Source: Chrysophaeum taylorii (lineage: Eukaryota; Sar; Pelagophyceae; Pelagomonadales; Pelagomonadaceae). From it: a stretch of 64,000 bases of DNA. Made by a program: the position numbers and the translations under genes. The stretch lies in NCBI GenBank assembly GCA_029834535.1, contig JAQMWT010000546.1:124001-188000 (forward strand), read 5' to 3'. This document shows positions 49,701-61,849 of this stretch, piece by piece (the first letter of the stretch is position 1; each line of letters begins with the position of its first letter). The notes under the pieces were generated by a model. It was not told where the DNA came from, ran no database searches, and saw only the letters and a list, made by a program, of their open reading frames with translations.

Positions 49701-52700
49701 ATAGCTCTCCGGCCCTTTTTTCTCGAGCGTCGACCCGCTACCGCTCCTCATCCAATCGACTCGAACGTCTCGCCCGTCGCGCACGGCGACGCGAACGTCG
49801 TTGTTGTTGGTGACCATTCGCACGGCCTTGAGATCGTATGCCCGCTTACCTTGTTCGTCGGAGAACACGAGGCGCTCGCTTGGGGCGAGACCCTGCCCCT
49901 CCTCGCGACTGCACTCCAGGGCAAAGGTCAGCGCCGGCGGCGGAGACCCCCCGTTCATTCTGGTCGGCAACACCATCTGGACGTAGGCGAGTCCCGAGGT
50001 CTTGCACCCGGCACACTGCCGCCGGACGAGAGCGCGCCCCGTAAAGAGGTCAGCGACCTCTGCATCTTCGGGTTGTGTGTCGTGCAGCAGCGGAATTGTC
50101 GCGGCACTGCGCTCCACTTGCCCGCACGACGCGCACGTCATCATCACGGTGTGTGGGCTCGCGAGATGCAACATCGCGGGTGGTGGCGAGGCTTGGGAAT
50201 GCTTCCTGTTCTGAAGGATGTACTCGTACAGAGCCATTTGTTTCTTTAGCTCGAAGGCAACCTGCCACCTCCCCTTGCTGGTGAGCTCGTCTGTCGTCCA
50301 CGACGGTTCGACGCCAATCGAACGAGCGTCGAGCGTTTTGATGACCGCGACGCCACAGTCTTGATTAGCCTGACGCACCACGTGTTGAGGATGGCTGCCC
50401 AATAGTGGGTTATACCCACCATCCTCGACGGTTACATTGAGTTCTGGTTCAGGCGACCCTGATTCCCGTCTCCTCCTTTTCGGGGCTGGGTTCCCATCGG
50501 GCGAGGCATCCCTGCGGAGACAAAGGCCGGTGGCCAAGGCCACGACCTCGACTGTGTTGACCAAGTCTGAGTCTATTGGCGACTCGTTGTGGTGCCGCGC
50601 CGAGTCCCAGCACGTAAGGTGCCATTCCCACGTCTCTCCTCGGTTAGTTGGGAGAGGAGGAATGTCCATTTCCAGGAGGGTCCAATGCTCAGCTCGACAT
50701 CTCGCCAAAAGTACTTTCACTGGACCGTCTTCGGTGCGAAGAAAATCAAGCAGGCCACATAAGTGGTCCATATGGCCATTTCGGATCAGCCCGTTGGCTT
50801 TATCGAGCTCGTTTGTCACATTTCCGAAAATAGCAGGATTTGTAATCGCGTTCTCCTCAAGGGTCCAATTGTAGAGAATATCGATGATGTAGGTCCCTTC
50901 CCCGAGATCGAGTTGCTCGTTGCGCCTTTGAATGAGTTTGGCGCATTCGACGATAATGACGTCGATGAGAAAGTTCTCGTTGCTGAGAAGGTCCCGAAGT
51001 TCACCACGAAGTTCACCATGATGACTTCTGAGGTACTCGTGATCTATACCGCCGTTTATCACCGATGAGACGACGGTCCGCATCGTTCGGTTGCTTCGGT
51101 GTTGCGCCAAAAATTGGCGATTGTAACCGCGTCTTGGGCATCGCGGGTAGCCGACAACTCCCTGTGCCCGTCGTCACTGTTGTTGTTGGCGATGTCTTGA
51201 AGAACGTTAAAGGGATTTTCGCCCCGGGATGAAGCGCCCAAAATTTCGCGCATGGGCTGCCGCGTCACTTCCTTTTTTTTTGTCGCAGGAACATCCACAA
51301 GCAGTGCCTTAGCAAGTGGACTCAGACCACTTTCGTTTTCTACACGGCCGAGCGCGCTGGAAATTCCGACAACGTCTGCCCACGCGCGGGCCTCTTGCAT
51401 GGTGGTCACGACATCAGACAACCGTTGACTCAGCGCATTCGAACCCGACGCCGTGTATGTCAAAGCCCGACGTCGACACTGGGGCTGCCCCGTGTTCGTC
51501 GGAATCGGTGCTACTAGCACGAGTTTGTTGTATTCGTCGACGCTGTTACCCAAGCCTGGGTCGTCTTCCCCGTTGTCTAAAAAGCGGCACGTTCGCCAGT
51601 TGTTCACCGCCGTGGCGACTGCGGCGCCACCTACCCGCACATTTGCACGATGGCCATCTTCGTCAATGTCGAGGAGGATCCAGTTCGCGTTTCCGCAGTT
51701 CGCATTTCCGCAGTTCGCGTTTCCGCAAAGCAGCACCGAAATTGTGGACCCCAATTTTCGTCTATTTCCTTCGAAAGACACGAATGCGCGCGGCAAGGGT
51801 TGCATCGCGTCAATTTCAAGAATCAGGCCCATGGTCGGAAACTCAGAGGTTTCAACAGAGATGTAAGCAGTCGGACGGAGGCTTTGGCTGTCGCAGTAGC
51901 GGCATGGTTGGCCGTCGGATGGGGGTGGGTGCGTCGGGCAATTTCGGAGACCAACGGTCTTTCCTGTGTGGAAGATGCATGTCTCGACGCGACGTTCAGT
52001 ACGTGCATCTTCATTTAGCATTCCGTTGAGTTCACCTTCATCATCGCCCATCGTCCCAGTCCACGGGAGCACGACGACGTTCTCCGGTTCCCCTCTTGAC
52101 TCGATGTCGTGTTCGAGATGACAGGCGCAGTCAACATGGAGCTCCATTCTCTGAACTCGGGTTTTTTTCACAATTGATTTTTTTGCCATATTCGTAGTTT
52201 TGATTTCCTGACAAAGAGTCCCAATCAACTCGACGGCATGGCACGTTCAAATAGGTGCATGGACATCTCGAAAAGTTCCTTCACACGCTCAGGTATGTTT
52301 TTTGGTTGCTCGCCACTTTTTGACGACACGAGTCCCCCAATGCCGAGAGCCTGAAATATGCCCTCGATCATCCTTCCTATTGGGCCATTGCCCCTCTTCG
52401 TCAGTTGAGCCTGGAAAACCCGGTGCGCCACTGGGTTGAGTCCCAGGAAACGCAAGAGGGCGGATGGCCTGTCTTGCTTGGCGACAAGCTCATCGCTCGC
52501 GCGCGTATTTGGTTCTGGCGCGACTACGTATTCGAGGTGAGCGATGTCGAGCACGTTGTTTGGCAAAAGTGCCTCGTCGCGGCCCCGCCAAGAGCGCGAG
52601 CCCGGCGTCCCCTTTGGTTCCTGGGCCTCAACGAGCACGGCGTGTACGAGGCATTCGGCGGAATTGGCGCCCGAGGCACATTCGTCGCACACGTCGGCGT

Positions 52701-55271
52701 TTTCATTGGAGAATATGTCGCTCAGCGTTGCCTTAGGACCGCTGGATGTCCCGCCTCTGCCGTCTATGACCCGCCACCCGTCTTGGTCGCGGCATAACGT
52801 TACGTTGTGGGCGCCAGTGACTGTCGGGCAGTGCACGATGACTCCACGGGTAGCATATGTCACATCGCAAAAATCGACAGTCTGAGGCACGCTTATTGCG
52901 TGGTTGGTGCTCTCGGAAAAATGTGATTGCCCAACCGCACATCGGCGTTCGAGGACGAGCAATGCGACATCCCCAGCGTTGACCACAATCGCCATGTTGA
53001 CGCACTCTTCCAATGATCCCAGCTGCCCCGATTCATTGCGCACGGGGAGGTTGATCGTGTACCGTATTCGAAGGGTCGACGGCTCGCCGATCAGCGACGC
53101 ACCCTGCAGCACGCGCAGGTGGCCGTCCTCGTCCGCAGCCACGCACACAGGTGACGCTTGGTTATCGTCGTCCGCCCGCTTGTTGTTTAGCACGTACGCG
53201 TGATGATGCCAGCACGCATCGAGCATCTCGACCACGTAGCAGCGATCCCTCGCAAGAGTGACGTGCTCGTACTCGAGCTTCCCGTTGTTATTTTTCCTGG
53301 CAAGAAGGGCTCTGAGCAGCACGTTGCGTCTTCGTCCTTGGTCGGGTTCGAGCGCATACGTGAACTTCGCGACCTCGTCCTCGACGTCCTCGGCATTTTC
53401 GAAAACTTCATCGCCGTCATCGTCGAGGCGGTTGTTGTCGGGCAATTTGGCAAACGTGAGACCTGCAATCGCATCGTTGCCCTCGCCCTCCGGCATAAGC
53501 AAAGCAGGCGTCACGAGGCGACCAAGCCCGTAGGTAGTGCTGGGTTTTCTGCCAGACAGCTCGCACTGCACGAGAGCGATAAGCGTGTGGAGCAATAGCC
53601 CGCAACACCCGGGCCCTGATTTGGGTACTTGGTCGCGCTCGTCCACTCGCACTGCCAGTGGCAGCTGTCCCTGCTTGGCGACCACAACGGCGCGGAGCGT
53701 CGAAACGAGCGAGCGCGCATTCGAGTCGTCGAGGATTTTCTTGTTCTCTCGAGTGGCCAATTCAATCTTCTTGAAGATGTGATAGAGCACGCCGCGGACA
53801 GTCAGGCGCTGGGCATCCCAACTGCGCGGTATATCGGAGAGGAACGCGCCGTCGTCTCGGAAAAAATTGCGCACGAGGGTTGAACATGCGAGAAGCTCGA
53901 GGGTCGTCACGAGGAAGCAGTCCTCGCCCGAGACGTTGGGCTGCGCTACCGGGCTCGGCGACGACGACGGGCTCGTCCCCGCGCACGGCCATCGTGGCGC
54001 CCCTCCCCTTCCCCTCTCCGGCACCAGCTTTTTGCACAGGGCGAGCGCTGAGCTCACCCGTGTCTCAAGCACCCGAAGCTCCCGGATGACACTTCCGGCA
54101 GTAACGTCGTCCCCTTGCTCAAGCGCACGCTGGCCCTCGGCAGCCAGTACGTGGTGGTTACCGATGAGCGATTTTACTAGGGAGGATTTCAGTTCCTGCT
54201 TTTGCTCGTCTCGCACGCCGCCGGCCTCGATGATTTCGGGCTGAGGCCGCTGCTCGATGTTCCCGCCCGCGCGTCCGTCGGCACACAACCCCTGGGCCTC
54301 TCGCCGGCGCACCAAACTTTCGCGGTCAAATTCGTCCTCGTCTGTGTCGTCAACGAGGGAAGCAACTTCGGAGTCGCTGTCTGAGATCAGACTCGCTGCT
54401 CCCGCACATGCCTCGCCACGCTTGGTCGTCCCGGGCGATGCGGTGCCCCAGTAGACGGCAATCTCCCGCCACTGGTCGTTAAAATCTCGTCATCATCGAT
54501 GACGGTTCTTGCTTCATCGTCGCCGTCTGGCAAATGCAGGTCGTCGTCGTTCGGGTCATCTTCGCCCTGGTGGACAGCCTCGTCGCCTACCGCGGTGAAC
54601 GAGGCTTGTCTTTCCAACTCATCGGCGCCCGGAACAACGTCGCCACCCGACTCGTTCCCGTCGAGGACCGAGTCACTCGTCGACGACGCACGATCCGCGT
54701 GACCCACGCTTGATGGCGCCTCGCGGCCACCGCCCGCACTGCATGTTGCCTCGGCAAGGTTGGGGGTATGCTCGTCCCCGAGTGCGCTGAAAAGCGGCCT
54801 GGCCGGCGAACTCCGGCCACGTGCGACGTCGCTCAGAACGTCGGTACTGCTCGGCATCCCGTCGCTCGACACATGCTACGTGTCGTTGCTAGATCGCGCA
54901 GATTTTTCTTGGAAGGTGGACACCGTGCACGACGGCGGCTGGTCTGACGAACCCACCTGCTTCGGTCGACCACGAGCCGCGTCGAGGTCTTCGTCGACGG
55001 AAGCAGGTGCTTTCCGACAGGCACGCCGTCCCTCGAGCGCTGACTCGACGATTTTGATCCGGCGCAACAGTCGCGGTCTGAGATGGGCGGCGATGCGCTT
55101 CCGCAGTCCCTCGCGAGACTCGAGTTCGCATTCCTGTGCGTCGAGCTCTTTAACTTCTGCGCACACCGTGCCTAGCGCGTCATCGATCGCTCTGAGCTTG
55201 GATTTATCCAGCGGCTTGCGAAGCGCCGGTGTTACGTATTCTTTTTTTCGGAAGAAGTGACGCTTCGTCAT
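46749..55271 (-). CDS. Giant spliced gene with serial ubiquitin-protease-like modules and a Ulp1-like signature
   Basis: Overlapping minus-strand frames are joined by small GT-AG introns that restore module continuity: 54879-54847 (33 nt), 54472-54396 (77 nt), 49301-49252 (50 nt) and 47358-47304 (55 nt). Junctions near 52.2 and 51.1 kb are unresolved. The product is about 2,700 residues. From the ATG at 55271 a basic head and acidic linker precede USP-like modules. Module 1 has a Cys-box (GEDCFLVTTLELLACSTL) and His-box (GVIVHCPTVTGAHNVTL...WRVIDG). Later modules keep CxxC fingers (CASCG...CAGC; CQCG...CANC) but mostly lose catalytic residues. An EHWTLLEMD...CWDS...QDCGVAVIK stretch (50.3-50.7 kb) looks like a C48/Ulp1 triad. 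USP assignment is inference from motif order. Confidence 0.5.
51676..51728. repeat. Triplicated 18-bp coding repeat
   Basis: TTCGC(G/A)TTTCCGCAG occurs three times in tandem (plus strand) and encodes CGNAN repeats within one USP-like module of the large minus-strand gene. Confidence 0.8.
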
Positions 55272-55288
55272 GTTGAACTTGGTATGAT

Positions 55289-56746
55289 TCAGGCGAATCT
55301 CATTTCTGCCAGAGCCCCTCGCCTGCGTCGGATCTCGAAGAGCTCGCGTTCGGCGGCGCGCCGAACCACCACCTCCGCCGCATTCCAAGACGGCTGGAGC
55401 CCGCTCCAGCCGTCTTTCGTCGCAGCTGCATTGATGTCGGCGAGAGCTGCAAGCGCGCCGCGAAGTTCGCCGATAAGCTTCTCGCAGTACCGCTCCGCGC
55501 CCTCCGCCGGCGACTGAGTACTCTTTTGAACCTCCGCAGGCGATGCTGCCTCGTCGCGGGCGCGGGGCTCGATGACCACTCTCGTGGTTTTGCCCCGCTA
55601 GAAATTTGCGCCGTTTCCACAAAACACTCCCACAGCGCCTCCGCGGATCTTTTTGCGCCAACGCTGGGAGGCCGGACCGACTCGGCCGCAGCACCACGCT
55701 ACAAAGGCAATGAATCGGCCCCAACACGCTGCTCCACAAGCAAAGGGACCCAACGCCAAGACGGCAACAAAGCACAACGGCGGACGCGTGACGGGTGCTT
55801 GGAACGCATCGCTCGGAGCTCTGGCTGACCGACCGGTTCCTTGGGCCACTGTCTGTTCTGCACGCACGGCGAGGTGACCCCAGTCAAGGTTCGTGGACTG
55901 CGCCAGCTCCGTCGTCGACATGCAGCGACACGGCGCCCCTTCCTCGCCCGTCGAGACAGCGTCATCCGCAGTTGAGCATCGAAACGACTCCTGATTTCCT
56001 TTCGGCGACGGCGAACATCGCGCTCATGACGCATAATCCCCCAGCGCGCTGCGTAGAGCCAGAATACAAAGTATCCTGAGAGCGCGAGGACGGAGGCGTA
56101 AATTGCGAGGGACTCGATGAGCACGTCGATGGTGAAGAGACCCCTCCATGCGTCCGTGCCTCGCGAAATGACTGCGTGATCTCGCGAGCCAGTCTGCGCC
56201 GCCAATGCAGGTGATGCTGGTGTTGTGTGCAGACTTTCGCAAGCCAAAACCGCGATCGCGCAAGCGACGATCACCACCTCGTTTGCCGTCGACGCCCACG
56301 CGGCCCTGCACATCGCAGACCACATCGCCGCCCAGCGGGCCTCCAGCACCGCGTCCAAACGCCCGGCCGCCTCCTTGTGCACGGAGGCCTTGCGCTTGCG
56401 GGAGGGCCTTGTTCTCCGCCGCTTGCACTTCTTCTTTTTCTTCTTCTTCATCCTCTTCTTTGCTGCCAACATCTCGCTCGACAGCCGTTCGCTAGCGACC
56501 ACATCGGCGCCCGACTCGCCCATCTCACTGCGACCAGCCACCAGCCGTAGACCCCGTTGCCACGTCTTCCGTCACACGTGCTAAACCGGCGCGCTTCTTG
56601 TTCTCGCCGCCCCCTTGACGCCGACGCCGACGCCGGCGGCGACGACCGCGGCGAGGCTTGGCAACCGTTTCTTCCGCGGGGTGTGCCGTAGTGAGGCACT
56701 TGCGCTCATCACACTCATCAACATCCGCTACAGCCTCCGTGTCCAT
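55289..56746 (-). CDS. Lys-rich membrane protein, exon structure unresolved
   Basis: Several minus-strand frames look coding but are not yet spliced together. From the ATG at 56746 there is an acidic start, then Arg-rich RRGRRRRRRR. A second frame carries a Lys/Arg run (KKRMKKKKKKKCKRRRTR), a hydrophobic span EVVIVACAIAVLACESL and a longer one IESLAIYASVLALSGYFVFWLYA. Another (55598-55921) holds a span PLCFVAVLALGPFACGAACW. The last (55289-55579) is helical (RYCEKLIGELRGALAALADI). It ends 18 bp before the giant gene's putative ATG, so these may be 5' exons of that gene. No family recognised. Confidence 0.4.
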
Positions 56747-56935
56747 CAGCCTTCTTTTTCAACGAGCACGGCGTTCTTGTGCCTTGAAGGAGAATAGTTC
56801 CTTCTGTGGTATTCGAAACGTGCTTTATACGGACCGTTTTTGACCCAACGGCATTAGAGGCCGGCGGAACAATCCGGAACAAGGGCTTCGGGTTATCTCT
56901 TGACGGTAGTAAAATAGCATTTTATTGTACTCCCT

Positions 56936-57302
56936 TACCCTGATCGCTGACTGCGGTTGGGATGGAGGACGGTGCCTCATGAATCCTGAGCCTTGCGAGG
57001 GCATCCGCCCTCCCGGCGTAGGTTGGCACCTATTCGCCTCCCGGGCGGGCCGGTTGGCAGCCGGAACGTTCGCAGTGGGACGGGGTATAGCCGGGGGGCG
57101 AAGACGGAAGGTTATCGACGAGTTGGTTGTCAGTCACATCGCGGTCTCCTCGCCGCATGGCGACAAGCTTGATGGTCACTCTCCGCCGACCGACCTTTCG
57201 GCACTCCTCGTCTACAGGCCCGTGATTCCGGACTGGCTCCTGTCGGTCCGGCCTGGCTCCCATGCTCGGGAGAGGTCTGAAGTTAGTTAGTTAGTTAGTT
57301 AT
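56936..57302. mobile_element. Half copy of the fold-back element
   Basis: Nearly identical to 12512-12878 (interior plus right arm), from CCTTACCCTGATCGC to the terminal (AGTT)n tract, with a handful of substitutions. The left arm is absent. It lies just outside the Fanzor/USP-like gene cluster. Confidence 0.85.
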
Positions 57303-57479
57303 TGTACATGTTGACTGACTAATGCGGCCGTAACCCTTACACCGCCATCCTTACCCCTAGCTTGATAGCTAGCTACCTAGCGGTGGACCGTCACACATCA
57401 CGCCCGAAAACGAGACCACCCAGAAAAAAGGAGGCACGATCTCGACGTAGAAGCCGTGGATAAGCAAGAGCGGCGGCGT

Positions 57480-58922
57480 TTATGAGATAAGGAAGCGGTC
57501 GGGTTGGTGGTGATTGACGAGGCTGCGCATCTCGTCGTAGATGCGGAGGTCGGGTTTGTCGCAAACGGGCAAGGCGAAGGCGCGCGTCCGGGAAAAAATA
57601 GACGCGGCGAGGTGGCGGGTGTACATGGTGAGACGCGAGTCGTCTCGAAAAGTCGCCGCGCGCTCGTCGCGGAGGACGGCGCGGTCGTCTCGCCATTTGT
57701 CGACGTTGTCGTCGCAGGCAAAGGCAAGCTTGTGGTGGGCGTAAATTCCGTCTTCGGGGAGTGGCGCGCCGGTGTGCGCGGCGACGGTCGTGACGGCGGC
57801 CAGGTCCTTGATGGCGGGGAGGCGATTCGCGAGGGTCGCGGGGTCGTCGTTCCGAGCGAGCTCCCGTCTAAGCTCGGGCGGCAGCGAGTCGGGGTCCAAG
57901 CGGCGTCCGAAGACGACGACAAAGTCGATCAAGGGTCGCACGGAGACGACGCGCACGTTGGTGTCGATATCCGACGAGCACAAGCCGCGCTCGACCAAGG
58001 CGTGGATGACATCCCTCGCGAGGCCGCGCTCGGCGGCCGTGCAGACGTAGATCTTGACGCGGTTGCCGGGATCGTCGGGATGTTGCGGTTTGAGGTATCT
58101 TTCCGCTCCGGACCGGAGGAGGACAATCTTGCCGCCGTACGCAAACCCCTGGCAACTCTCGCCGTCGCGCTCGTACCAGCCGGGTCTGCTCGGAGTCTCC
58201 GGCAACGAGTCGTGCCATTCGACCAGCGTCTCGTCCATGTCTAGCGCCAACACTAACCGCTTCTCGTTCACGAGCTGTTGGACTTCCTGCCGCGCGGCCG
58301 CGCGGAGCTTGGCGCACGCGGAGACGCCCGCAGGAGCCACCAACCCCACCAGCCGCGGTGATTTTTTTCGCTCAAACGCCTCGGCGACGATCGCGACCTC
58401 GCGACCCTCGACGAGCCCCGCGACGACCAACACCTCCTGTCGCGCCTCGAGACGGAGTCGCAGCGCCAGCGCGGCCTCGGTCTCGGGCTCGACTATCGCG
58501 AGCTTGAGCCCCCGGCGGCCCCACCACGTTTCCGCGACGTACCGGAACGGACGTCCGAAGCACCCGAGCCTACGGCACTCCTCCGACGCGACCGCGTCCG
58601 AACATCTTAGCCGAACGCCCTCCACGACTGTGGTCCTCCTTCGTCCCGGCGATACCACCTCGGCGGGGTCCTCGAAATAGGCCGCGTACCTCTTGTTTGC
58701 GACGAGCTGCATCTCCCGGTTGTTCGAGCCGAGGAGGCTCGGAAGCTCATTCCTTTCGTGCCACCCGATCTCGGGGTTGAAGATCTTCGAGATCCGACGC
58801 CCGAACGTCGCATCGAACCGCGCATAAATGTCCTCCTTGTCCACCTCGACGGCCCGTTTCTCCACCAGAATCTCGCCCTTCGCCGCGTCGACCTGCAGGA
58901 GATCTACCATCGCGACGGGCAT
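57480..58922 (-). CDS. FCP1/NIF-type HAD phosphatase
   Basis: 480 residues. The HAD-superfamily signature of FCP1-like CTD phosphatases is LVLALDMDETLVEW (Asp228-x-Asp230-x-Thr232). It is followed by IVLLRSGAERYL, KIYVCTAAERGLARDVIHAL and a late acidic ACDDNVDKW that fits the third HAD motif. Such enzymes dephosphorylate the RNA polymerase II C-terminal repeat or other phosphoproteins. The N-terminal ~200 residues are not recognised. No BRCT domain is seen at the C-terminus, so it may be an SCP-like or divergent FCP1 rather than canonical FCP1. Start at the ATG at 58922; intronless. Confidence 0.82.
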   Translation of the reverse strand: MPVAMVDLLQVDAAKGEILVEKRAVEVDKEDIYARFDATFGRRISKIFNPEIGWHERNELPSLLGSNNREMQLVANKRYAAYFEDPAEVVSPGRRRTTVVEGVRLRCSDAVASEECRRLGCFGRPFRYVAETWWGRRGLKLAIVEPETEAALALRLRLEARQEVLVVAGLVEGREVAIVAEAFERKKSPRLVGLVAPAGVSACAKLRAAARQEVQQLVNEKRLVLALDMDETLVEWHDSLPETPSRPGWYERDGESCQGFAYGGKIVLLRSGAERYLKPQHPDDPGNRVKIYVCTAAERGLARDVIHALVERGLCSSDIDTNVRVVSVRPLIDFVVVFGRRLDPDSLPPELRRELARNDDPATLANRLPAIKDLAAVTTVAAHTGAPLPEDGIYAHHKLAFACDDNVDKWRDDRAVLRDERAATFRDDSRLTMYTRHLAASIFSRTRAFALPVCDKPDLRIYDEMRSLVNHHQPDRFLIS

Positions 58923-61311
58923 CTCGGATTAATTAATTCAACCGACACTCTTCTTCTTTCAACGGACACCTTACGTCCGCGTCCAAAAACGACACCCGCC
59001 GCCGACATTTTCCACCACCACCACCGGCGAAGGGGCGCGTACGTACGTTGTCTCCGTGCGCGCGGCCATCAATCACCATCGAGCTCTCGCGACAAACGTC
59101 CTCGACCGCGTCTTCTGGCATTTGATTCCCAGGGATAGATATCCTGACGCCAAGTGCCGGACGCTATGCCAATAAATGCGTCATGAGCCGCCGACGGCCT
59201 GGACGGCAGCTGTTTCTATCGGACGCCGAACGAAACGACCGGACGACTCGATCATCGTCCCGCATTTTCTGTATTCCGAGCCACCTCCCTTTGGTGCGAG
59301 TTCGATGTCGCTTCCCACTGATTCGGCAACAACGTGCGAGGAGTTCGTGCTAGCGATTTTTGATAATGAAACGCCCGCGTCGAACAACGTCGCCGTCGGC
59401 GCGCTCGCGAACGCCGGACGACGAGCACGCAAGCCGCCAACAACGATATGCTCCTTGTCCTTGATTTAAAAAGGTGCGCGAGCGCCGCGCGTCTCGGTCG
59501 CGTTCGAGAATACTTCTAGCAGAGTCAGCTAAGTGAGTGTGACAATCGAATTGTCATCATCAGACATGTGACCCGGAAGACCTGACCGTACTTCGGGCTG
59601 CCACATGAGCTCTCGACCTAGCTGGAGACCACTGCGAAAGTATCCGGCGATTCCAACGAGTCCACGTCCGGACTTATCGCTAGTCGGCGCAACAGAACAT
59701 CTACTCTCAGTCAATCCTTGTCAGCGAAATGGCTTGTCCCTCGCGCTTCGAGCATGCGTGTTATGCGGTCGTTGTTCAGATACGATGGCAATCAGTTTCG
59801 AGTCGCAGTCGGTCAGTTGCACAACAAGGCAATTGATAGTCTCGACGGGCGACGTCGGAGGACGTCGACTTACGAGGCGTGACTGGAGCTGCGAACTGGA
59901 CTCGCCTTCGAACGGAGTCTACGATCTCGAGGAGGCTCCATGCGTAAGTGGTGGACATCATCCACGACAACTTTACGAGCGAGGAATCTTGATGTGGGTT
60001 CAACATAATCGAGATATTAAACGACGCTGATCCGCCATCGGCAAGTATCGACATGGCATCAAACGTCATCCTCGCAATGTCCGATTGTTCACTCTTGCCG
60101 TAGGGCTCCGGAATCGCGTGTTATGCATGCACCACCACGATCGCGATGTGGTTGAACTCGACCTGGATCGTTCTCCAAGGCTCGTTCGTTGGCAACGCGA
60201 GTGACCACACCACGATTATGCTCGTGACTTTTGTTGTTGTGCTCGTTCCAATCCTGTTGCCCTCGAAATTGCGATCAAGATTGCGTGCGAGACGTGCGTT
60301 TTTCAAACGAAGGCGTGGATATTCTGCTCTCGCACATCCCAGGGCTGATCTATCTTCGGATGTACGGGGTGATTTCCGTGTCGCGAGAAACTCTCGCGTG
60401 CGCTAAAACGGCTCGTCGGATCCGTCAATTTTTTTTTTCGATTACCTTATCTCTGGTGATCTTGAAAACGGATTCCATACAAACCAACAACGACTCAGGT
60501 CGTTTAGGACACGCCACTTGAGAAAGAATCGACCATCGATGTATTAGGCGGGGTGTTCGGGATCAGTAAGGTTTGGGTGCTGCATATATGTTCCATCGCG
60601 AGCCTGCCAAACCTGGAACCCAACAGCCGAGCCATATCTGCCCACCGTGGGATGATATCAGGTTTGATGATTTTCCCGCGCTGGTTCACCAGATTGCGCA
60701 ACAGACCATAAAAGCGCTGTGCCTTCAATAGGAAACCTTGAATCTTCCAACCACGAGATATACTCATCATTACGACGAGCACGTACTCGGCTTTGAACGC
60801 CCAATTCCGTATCACTTATCCGCTGCGCATATACATGACCTCTCCTTCCGTTGAGGGGAACTCGCGCCGGCCGACCAAGTGCGGCTCCGGGTTGTTGACA
60901 ATAGTATCATATGCACACGCACACATACCTACTTTTGAACGCGGTGTTGATTGGACATCGAGTCTGTTGCGGAGACAAGCCCCATATATGTCCCTGGGCA
61001 TGTCGCCCTTGGCCTGCTACTGCTAGGCACCGAACCATACCGATCGAACTCGGGCAGGCTACGGGAAGAAATTTGAATGAATAAGAGGCCATTTGCACGC
61101 GGAGCTGATCCTCGAGATATCCGTCGTTGTTTTGAGGCTGGGTGCGACGCCCCAAATTTTTTTGCGATGAGAAATATGGGGTGTTGAGCTGCTCTTGGGC
61201 ACAAACTGATTTAAGGCTGACTTGGAAATATTATACCAACGCGCGACCGGAGCGTCATCTGGCCAGATCGGAACCCTGGTTGGGGGCAGGGCGAGGAAGG
61301 CCTTGGCAGCC
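58923..61311. other. Long region without a resolved gene
   Basis: Composition becomes less GC-rich, especially 60.1-61.2 kb. Several minus-strand frames look protein-like but are short: about 59529-59714, 59776-60069, 60121-60306 and 60504-60815, the last with GWKIQGFLLKAQRFYGLL. They could be exons of an unrecognised gene or a decayed transposon. I cannot assign any of them. Confidence 0.35.
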
Positions 61312-61849
61312 ATGCCGCTGTTGCGAGTGGTGCCGCAGCCCATCGCGCTGGCGCCTGCTGCAGGGTCGTCTGAGGCCGTGAGGCGGCGTGCGAAGAAGCG
61401 GAATGTGCTGGAGAACGTGGACAATATGCTTCGCAAGCCGGGGCAGGTGACAAGACATGGAGGAGACTGGCGACTTGGAGCACATTCATCTCTTGGAGGC
61501 GAATTTTTGGCAGTGGCGCAGCCGAATTGTTGGAGGCTACCGAATGACCTAGGGCAAGCCGGAAGGCTGTGGCGCAGACATCGGCCGAGACGAGGTCGAC
61601 GGCCAGAAGCCCCTTCTCGATGAAGCCCGCATCGCCCTTCGAAACATCACCAACTCAAGGTGCCTTTCGACGCCCGTGCCCCAGCCCTTGACCACCACCG
61701 ACAGCTCCCACGATCACGGCGAAGGAGCCAAGTGCGTCGACTGCGATGCAGACATCCCCGATACCACCCCCGATGATGCTGGCTTCGTCATCTGCCCCGA
61801 ATGCGGAGCGGTGCAGCCCGAACATGACCCCCTAGTTTCGGGCACCTGA
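61312..61849 (+). CDS. Possible small zinc-ribbon protein, spliced
   Basis: The ATG at 61312 opens a frame with VRRRAKKRNVLENV. A possible 46-nt intron (about 61413-61458) would join it to ETGDLEHIHLLEANFWQWRS. After a further unresolved junction near 61550, a frame reads DEVDGQKPLLDEARIALRNI and ends in a zinc-ribbon-like CVDCDADIP...FVICPECGAVQ before a stop at 61849. The two CxxC pairs resemble zinc ribbons that bind nucleic acid or recruit partners. Splicing is not established and the product is unidentified. Confidence 0.4.

Noticed and set aside
46749-55271. Reading the overlapping minus-strand frames as a virus-like row of separate overlapping genes.
   Set aside because: Host-type GT-AG introns of 33-77 nt reconcile several junctions in phase and reunite split USP-like modules; many of the separate frames also begin without an ATG.
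59605-60030. Plus-strand 141-residue frame as a gene.
   Set aside because: No domain or repeat signal, and competing frames of similar quality lie on the other strand.
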